NCBI GenBank assembly: GCA_017991025.1
Contig: JAGNMT010000150.1
Coordinates: 1-7,771, forward strand
Source of the DNA: Verrucomicrobiales bacterium
Lineage (GTDB): Bacteria; Verrucomicrobiota; Verrucomicrobiia; Verrucomicrobiales; DEV007
DNA: 7,771 bases
Direction: 5' to 3'
In this document: piece by piece, positions 1 through 6,500 of the stretch
Layout: each line of letters begins with the position of its first letter
How positions within the stretch are numbered: position 1 is the stretch's first letter
The notes under the pieces: generated by a model
Databases searched by the model: none
Seen by the model: the letters and a program-made list of their open reading frames with translations, nothing else
What the model was told of the DNA's origin: nothing
Made by a program: the position numbers and the translations under genes

Positions 1-2
1 CA

Positions 3-122
3 GGAAACATGGCTAATATCCTCACCTTCCCGCCGGTGAAACTGATCAAACTGCGCATCATTTTCACGAATCAAGGCAAAGCCCGCAGCGGCGTGACGGA
101 ACTCGAAGTCTGGAAGCCCTAA
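3..122 (+). CDS. 3' end of a protein ending in a discoidin (F5/8 type C)-like segment (partial)
   Basis: An open frame enters from the left edge and stops at TAA 120-122, leaving about 39 residues. The visible tail includes LRIIFTNQGKARSGVTELEV and ends in WKP. Alternating hydrophobic strands followed by a G-x-T-E-L-E-V-W ending resemble the last beta strands of discoidin/F5/8 type C carbohydrate-binding modules, often found at the C-terminus of secreted glycoside hydrolases. The ATG at 9 has an AGGA only three bases upstream, which is too close for a normal ribosome binding site, so it is more likely an internal methionine than the start of a 37-residue peptide. The catalytic part, if any, lies outside the window, so the enzyme cannot be named. 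Nothing links it functionally to the downstream synthase, which starts 473 bases later. Confidence 0.55.
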   Translation, partial: GNMANILTFPPVKLIKLRIIFTNQGKARSGVTELEVWKP

Positions 123-199
123 AGCGTCCCGCCGCCCCGTTCGTCCATTCTTGATGATCAACTCGCCTTGTTAAAACACAAGATTCGGCGGTCGAGTCG

Positions 200-216
200 A
201 AACCGGGGTTCGGTTT
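200..216 (+). other. Short hairpin AAACCG-GGGTT-CGGTTT
   Basis: A perfect 6-bp stem (200-205 with 211-216) closes a 5-base loop about 80 bases after the upstream stop codon. It is not followed by a T run, so it is not a canonical intrinsic terminator. It could be a weak 3'-end structure for the upstream transcript or a chance pairing. Confidence 0.25.
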
Positions 217-245
217 AGTGGACAGAATTCCCGCTGACTCAATGT

Positions 246-270
246 GGACGAGAAACCCGTCCGAGCGGGT
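246..270 (+). other. Two overlapping, mutually exclusive small hairpins
   Basis: GGACG (246-250) can pair with CGTCC (258-262), and ACCCG (255-259) can pair with CGGGT (266-270). The two 5-bp stems share bases 258-259, so both cannot form in full at once. No T tract follows. Such switching pairs occur in attenuators, but these stems are short and lie upstream of the best promoter candidate, so a role is doubtful. Confidence 0.2.
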
Positions 271-331
271 CACATGATCCCTGCATGTTGGAAGAATTTT
301 CCTTAAAGGTTGATTTTACCACGAATTGAAA

Positions 332-357
332 TTATAATAATTGTTATAAAGTTATAA
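332..357. repeat. Three TTATAA copies in the AT-rich block
   Basis: The self-complementary hexamer TTATAA occurs at 332-337, 344-349 and 352-357. The first two copies flank TAATTG, giving the near-palindrome TTATAATAATTGTTATAA. The block lies just upstream of the promoter candidate at 364-392. It could be a regulator site, an UP-like element, extra -10 boxes or simple AT richness. No known operator consensus was recognised. Confidence 0.35.
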
Positions 358-363
358 ATTTTC

Positions 364-392
364 TTGCGCATTTTCTAATAACCATACATAAT
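364..392 (+). promoter_or_regulatory. Candidate sigma-70-type promoter for the synthase gene
   Basis: A -35-like TTGCGC (364-369, matching the first three bases of TTGACA) and a -10-like CATAAT (387-392, five of six to TATAAT) are separated by exactly 17 bases inside an AT-rich stretch. Transcription would start near 399 and give a leader of about 200 bases before the ATG at 596. The -10 match and the spacing are good, while the -35 match is weak. Confidence 0.35.
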
Positions 393-595
393 TGCAAGCA
401 GTATTAGTTTTGAGACTCACAACACGTAAACCAGTTTGAAGAATCTCGTGGTTACCAGTTCTGCAGGAAACGAGCCTTGCTTCCATTCGTGAATACAATT
501 CGATCCTACTCCCATCCGGCACTCCGCAAAGTCTGTTGGTTGAAAAAACAGGATTGGAAAACCAAACCCGCCCTTTTGTCTATCCATCAAAGTGT

Positions 596-3500
596 ATGAG
601 CAAATTCGAGCACGTCACCGATTCCCCGCGAAACGACCTGCGACCCGTAAAACTGCGGACCGTAACTTCCAAGATTCCAAATCTTGATCTGCATTTGGCT
701 GAAGCCTGTCTGGCCGCCTTTCTTTTTCGCTATACGGGACAGGACGAAATTGTCTTCACCGGCAAATCTTCATATAAAGAGAAGTCCGTCCTCCGGTCCG
801 TTTCTCCGGTAAAAGAAGATACCTTTCTGAGTCTCGCCTGCCGCATTTCCGAAAGCGAAACCCTTGACGCAAATACTCAAATTCTCTTCATTCAGGGGAC
901 GGTCAAAGAGCTTCCGGATCGTTTCGAGGTGGCCTTTGCCATCAATGAAAATGTCCTGACATTGCACTACGACTCAAGTCTCTATCGTGAGGAAACGATA
1001 GAACGGTGGGCCGCCCATTACAGCCGGCTTCTGGAAGCAGCTACGAAAAATCCTGACGCTCTCGTCAGTGAAGTCGAAATCCTCAACGATTCCGAGCGTC
1101 ATTTGATGTTAGAGGTGTGGAACGCCCACAGCGCTGCGGCGGAGTCTTTTTACAGCGACAGTCCGTCGCCCGATTTCTGTCTGCATCGGGTCTTTGAAAA
1201 GCAAGTTGCGCGGACTCCGGATCGTCCGGCTGCCGAATCACATGGCCGGGTTTGGACCTATCGCGAACTGGATGACTATGCCAACCAGATTGCCCATTTC
1301 CTTCTCGCCCGTGACGTAAAACCCGATGAACGAATCGGGATCTATCTCGACCGAAGTGTGGAAATGCTCGCGGCCCTGATAGGAATCATGAAATCCGGCG
1401 GTGCCTACGTTCCGCTCGATACGGCGTTACCACGCGAACGGCTGGAGTATATGGCATCCGATTCGGGCGCACGGCTCATCTTGACCTCTCCCGATCTATT
1501 GAGTGAAGCCCCTGTCCCGGAAGGCGCGGAGGGAATCGTTCTGGGGGGCAGCGAGTTCAAATCATTCGTCTCTCAAAATCCTGATTCGACTTCGACTCCG
1601 AAAACCGAAGTGAATTCATCGAATCTGATTTACGTCATTTACACCTCAGGCTCCACCGGAATGCCGAAGGGGGTAATGCTGGGGCATAACTCGGTCGTGA
1701 ACTATCTCTGGTCCATCATCGAGGGCAACGAGCTGACTGCCGATGACGTTTGGTTTGCCTATACGACCACCGCGTTCGACCCTTCGGTAAAGGAGTTGTT
1801 TTCTCTGCTCTTCATCGGCGGAAAAGTCGTGGTCGGGCCGAAAGGTGCCGGTGCTGACGGCGAAACGCTCGCCCGCCTGATCAGAGCGTCGCATGCCACC
1901 AAAATATTTGCGACGCCAACGACTTTACGAATCCTAATCGCCTCGGGTTGGAAGGGCGACCGGACTCTGGACATTCTCTCCGGCGGCGAAGCAATCTCGC
2001 GCGACCTGGCTAACGAACTGGTTCCGCTCTGCCGCATCCTTTACAACGTCTATGGCCCCACTGAAACAACGATTTTTAATACAAACAAGATCCTCAGCGT
2101 TTCAAGCGAACCGGTCACGATCGGCCGCGCCCTCGCGGGCTGTCGCCTCTATGTGATCGACAACGCCGGAAAAATTTGCCCGCCTCAGGTGCGGGGGAAT
2201 CTTTTCATTGGCGGCATCTGTCTCGCTCATGGCTATATGAACAAGCCGGAACTGACAGCCGAGCGATTTGTAGTGGACCCGTTTTCCGAAAGGGCGGGCG
2301 CGAAGATGTACAACACCGGTGACGTCGCTTACTGGACGCCGGAAGGCGAAATCGTCTTTCTCGGGCGCAGCGATCATCAGGTGAAAATCCGCGGCTATCG
2401 CATCGAACTCGGAGAAATCGAACAAGTGCTGGAGGGCCACCCGGGCGTGCAGGATTCCGTGGTGATCGTGCGTGAGGACACGCCCGGACAACCTCGAATC
2501 GTAGCTTATGTCATCCCTTCGGGCGATACAATGCCGGATGAAGGCGAGATGCGAGATTACATGGCCGTCTCTCTCCCGGCTTATATGATCCCGGGCTGGT
2601 TCGTCGAAATCGAAGAATTCCCTCTCACCCCCTCCCGAAAAACGGACCGTAACGCCTTGCCAAAGCCCGAAGATGTCGCGCCGGCAGGGGAAGGAGACCC
2701 GGCCATTAGGACAGGCGATTCCGAAAATGACCTCGCGGAACAAATCGCCGCAGTGTGGGCGGAAATTCTCGGTCGGCGCAGCATCCGCGTAACCGACGAG
2801 GTGTACGCCATCGGCGCGGACTCACTGAATTCCGTTCAATTCCAGACTCGAATCGATCAACTCTTAGGGCTGCGATTGCCCATTGCGGATATTTTTCAGG
2901 GACGGACGCCGGAAGCCCTTGCAGAACGAATTCGTGAAATTCGCGGTGAGTCATCGAAACGCATTCGAACGTTTACGAGAAAGGCAGACACCTCCTCGCG
3001 GGACATCGCGATCATCGGCATGTCGGGCCGATTCCCGGGAGCGGGAAATCTCGATGAGTTCTGGGAAAACCTTCGCAGCGAAGTCGAATCCATTCGTGAC
3101 TTGTCCGAGGAGGAATTAGAGACCTGGGGGGTTCCCCAGCGGGAGTACCTTCGCAGGGGATATGTCGCTCGCGCCGGCGGGTTGAAGGATGCCTACCATT
3201 TTGACAACGAGTTTTTCAACACCTCTCCTTCCGAAGCCGAATTGCTCAGTCCGCAGATTCGACTCTTTTTAAAGACGGCGTGGGAGGCATTGGAGGATGC
3301 CGGATATCCGGTTGAGCCCGAAGATTGCCGAATCGGGGTCTATGCGGGCAGTGGCTATCCGAACTATCTCTTTGCACACGAAGAAATTTCGGACACCAAA
3401 AGACTCCACATCGTCACCGCCAATGGGATGGACTTTATGACGACCCGGGCGTCCTATTTGTTCGGGTTGACCGGTCCCTCAATGGGAGTTCAAACGGCCT

Positions 3501-6500
3501 GCTCCACATCGCTGGTTGCGGTCAATGAGGCCTGTGAAGCGCTTCTTGCCGGACGCTGCGAAATGGCGCTTGCAGGAGCGTCGTCTTTCTCATGGCCTCA
3601 CGAGCGGGGACACCTTCACGAGAGCGGCATGATCTATTCGGCAGATGGCTGCAACCGGAGTTACAGTGCCGATGCTACCGGAACCATTTTCACTCAAGGG
3701 GTCGGCGTGGTAATGCTTAAGCCGCTTGCGGCCGCTCTTGCTGACAACGATCACATTCATGCCGTGATCCGCGGTGTTGCGATCAACAATGACGGCAATC
3801 GCAAAAATGGCTATGCCTCTCCGAGCATCGAAGGACAGGCCGAAGTCATCTCTCAAGCGATGGCGCATGCCAGGATTTCCGCGGACGACATTTCCTATGT
3901 GGAAGGCCACGGTACCGGGACGAAGATCGGGGACCCGATCGAGATTGCCAGCCTCACGCGAGCGTGGCGCGAAACTACTGACCGAAAGCAATTCTGTGCG
4001 CTCGGATCGGTAAAAGCAAACATCGGCCACGGAGATGCGGCAGCAGGCATGTCGGGGCTTTTTAAGCTCATCCTTGCCCTGAAGAATGAAACCATTCCGG
4101 CAACCTTGCATCTCTCGGAGATCAATCCCGAGTTGGATATCGAGAACACTCCTTTCTATATCGTAGACAAAGAGACACCATGGAAACGCGAAAGCGCCGG
4201 CAAACCCCGTATCGGGGCGGTCAGCAGCTTTGGTATCGGCGGAACCAACGCCCATGTCATTGTCGAGGAAGCGCCGGCCGCTTCCAGGAAGGACGAAGAA
4301 AAGAAGTCAGGCTCAGTCGGCTTGAATATTTTCCCGTTCTCTGCCGGGTCCCGCGTCTCACTGGACTCCCAACTCGCGGCCTGGCCTCACTTTCTCGAAG
4401 CTCATCCTGATCTGGATCCACGCGATGTCGCGTTCACCCTGCAAGCCGGAAGAAAAGCCTGTCCTGTCCGGGCTTTCGCCGTCGCTCAACTGATCGGCGA
4501 CCTCGGTGAGACCATGGTAAATGGGGGGGTCATTCATCCTCCCGTCCGCCAGGCGGTAGATCATCGGAAGCCGGTCTTTCTCTTCACGGGACAGGGTTCC
4601 CAGTATCTGAACATGGCCCGGCCCAGTTATGAAAACGACCCTGTCTTCCGCTCGGCCATGGATCGGTGCGCCGCCATCATCGACCCACTGCTTGAACAGC
4701 CCTTGCTGAAAATGCTCTTCGGCGAAGATACCGAGGAAAATCGTCTCCGTCTCCTTCAAACCAGTGTTGCCCAGCCCGCCATCTTCGCCGTGTCCTACGC
4801 TCAGGCAATGCGGTGGATCGAATGGGGCATCGAACCTGCGGCGCTCGCAGGCCACAGCATCGGCGAATACGTCGCCGCGACCCTCGCCGGGGTCATGTGC
4901 CTGGAAGAAGCGCTGCCGCTTGTCGCGCTTCGCGGCAAACTCATGCAAGCGATGGTCCCGGGTCGAATGTTCGCCGTGATGCGTCCTGTCGAAGAAGTAG
5001 TGGCAATTCTCGAGGATCATCCTGAACTCGATTTGGCCGCGTCAAACAGCCCTTCATTCACCGTGGTTTCGGGTGACGCAAAACCACTCAAAGCATTCGA
5101 AACGGAAATGGCAAAGCGACAAATTCTTTGCAAGGCACTCCATACCTCGCATGCCTTCCACTCGCGATCGATGGACCCGATGCTAAGGGATTTCGAAAGT
5201 GCCGTTTCAAAACTGAAACTGTCTGCGCCGACAATTCCTTATCCCTCTAACCTCAGTGGCACGTGGATTACAAATGAAGAGGCCACAAGCCCGGCCTATT
5301 ATGCTTCACAGGTCCGCGGTGCGGTGCGCTTTTCAGAATGTCTCCTCACCATCATGACCCAATTTCAGGACCAGGGGGAAAACGCCCTTTTCCTCGAGAT
5401 GGGTCCCGGAAAAACCCTCACCACCTTTGCCGGTGAAATCGTGTCGGGCACTCATCATCTGGCCGTTTCAACTCTGCCAACGGCGAAAGAGGAGGTCCCT
5501 TCGGATCGCTTCACTCTCGAGGCCCTGGGCCGCGTCTGGGCAGCAGGGCAATCCATCAGCTGGGACAGGCTCACCCCTCCCGGGACGCGGTGCCGCGTTT
5601 CGCTGCCCACTTATCGATACGACGAAAAGACTTATCGTTCTCGCGACGAGAATATTCGCGGCTGCCGGAATGGTTATGATCCCGCTGATAGCGCGTTGCT
5701 CCATGTCCCCGTCTGGAAACAGACGCACCTTTCCGCTAACCTGCCCGGAGATACCGATACCGTCACCTCGCCGGTCTGGCTCTGTTTCAGCTGCGGTTTC
5801 AGGCAACACTCTTTTGAAAACCGGCTTCTTCCGAAAGGTGCCCGCATCCTGCGTATCACCGCCGGCAAACGGTTTCAGAGGCAAGGCAAGGATTCCTATA
5901 TCATTCGTCCCGGCAGCCAGGAAGACTATGACCACCTCATCGATCAGGTGATCGCCGCACACGGGTCAGTCCATGGCATCCTCCACACCTGGACCGCGAC
6001 GGATTTTGCAGTGAGGGACGAAGTCGCCTTCTGGAAAGCCAACGAACGTGGAGCGATCAGTCTGCTGTGGCTAGCGCGATCTCTGGGAAGTCATCTCCTT
6101 GATAATCGCGTCACGTTCAATGTGATCACCACCGGGCTAATCGGCGAAGCCCTTGTTCCCGAAAACCATACGCTTTCCGGCGTGATGTCTGTCATTCAGC
6201 GGGAGTATCCCAAACTGATCACAAAGGTCATTGATCTGCCTTGCAACCACAATGGGGAGAAAGCAGCCCTTGCTCCGGTCGCCGACGCCATCACCTCCTT
6301 CGAACATCACCCCCTCCTCGCCCGGCGTGAGGGAGACTGGTGGAAGCCGTTTTTCGAACCACTCTCCGAATCAAAGAATATTGAAGAGTTGAAACCATTC
6401 CGCGAAATCCGCGAAGGTGCCGCTTACGTTTTCACCGGTGGTCTTGGTGCCTTGTCGCTGACGATCGCCAAAGAGATGGCAGCTCAAGCCGATGCGCTCG

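Larger units (their letters stand above)
123..595. other. Intergenic region, no supported gene
   Basis: These 473 bases separate the upstream gene tail from the synthase start. The first part (123-310) is mixed in composition with several short hairpins. The middle (about 318-395) is strongly AT-rich and is the likely promoter region. The last part (400-595) would be a leader of roughly 200 bases. The synthase frame stays open upstream of its ATG back to a TGA at 437-439, but that stretch has no ATG and no recognisable condensation-domain motif. No tRNA, rRNA, CRISPR repeat or transposon end was seen. Confidence 0.7.

Noticed and set aside
9..122. Independent 37-residue peptide starting at ATG 9
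   Set aside because: The AGGA is only three bases from the ATG, and the residues look like the final strands of a larger beta-sandwich domain whose frame is already open at the window edge.
200..216. Intrinsic terminator for the upstream gene
   Set aside because: The stem is only 6 bp and is followed by AGTGGAC rather than a T run, so it is listed only as a hairpin.
64..273. Antisense 69-codon frame across the upstream gene end and intergenic region
   Set aside because: It overlaps the coding tail of the upstream gene, has no ribosome binding site or family signature, and runs through the hairpin-rich spacer.
2102..2743. Long antisense open frame (213 codons) opposite the A domain
   Set aside because: It is a shadow of the synthase coding strand. 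The translation is rich in Arg, His, Phe and Asp without recognisable motifs, while the + strand here encodes conserved A-domain motifs.
3590..5020. Two antisense open frames of about 220 codons opposite KS and AT
   Set aside because: Both lie fully within the intact, motif-verified KS and AT coding sequence and show no family features of their own.
4571..5455. AT specific for methylmalonyl-CoA
   Set aside because: The specificity motif is HAFH, the malonyl type, not YASH.
5603..5710. Possible dehydratase between AT and KR
   Set aside because: Only about 34 residues separate the LPTYRY motif from the start of the KR structural half, and no HxxxGxxxxP motif is present.
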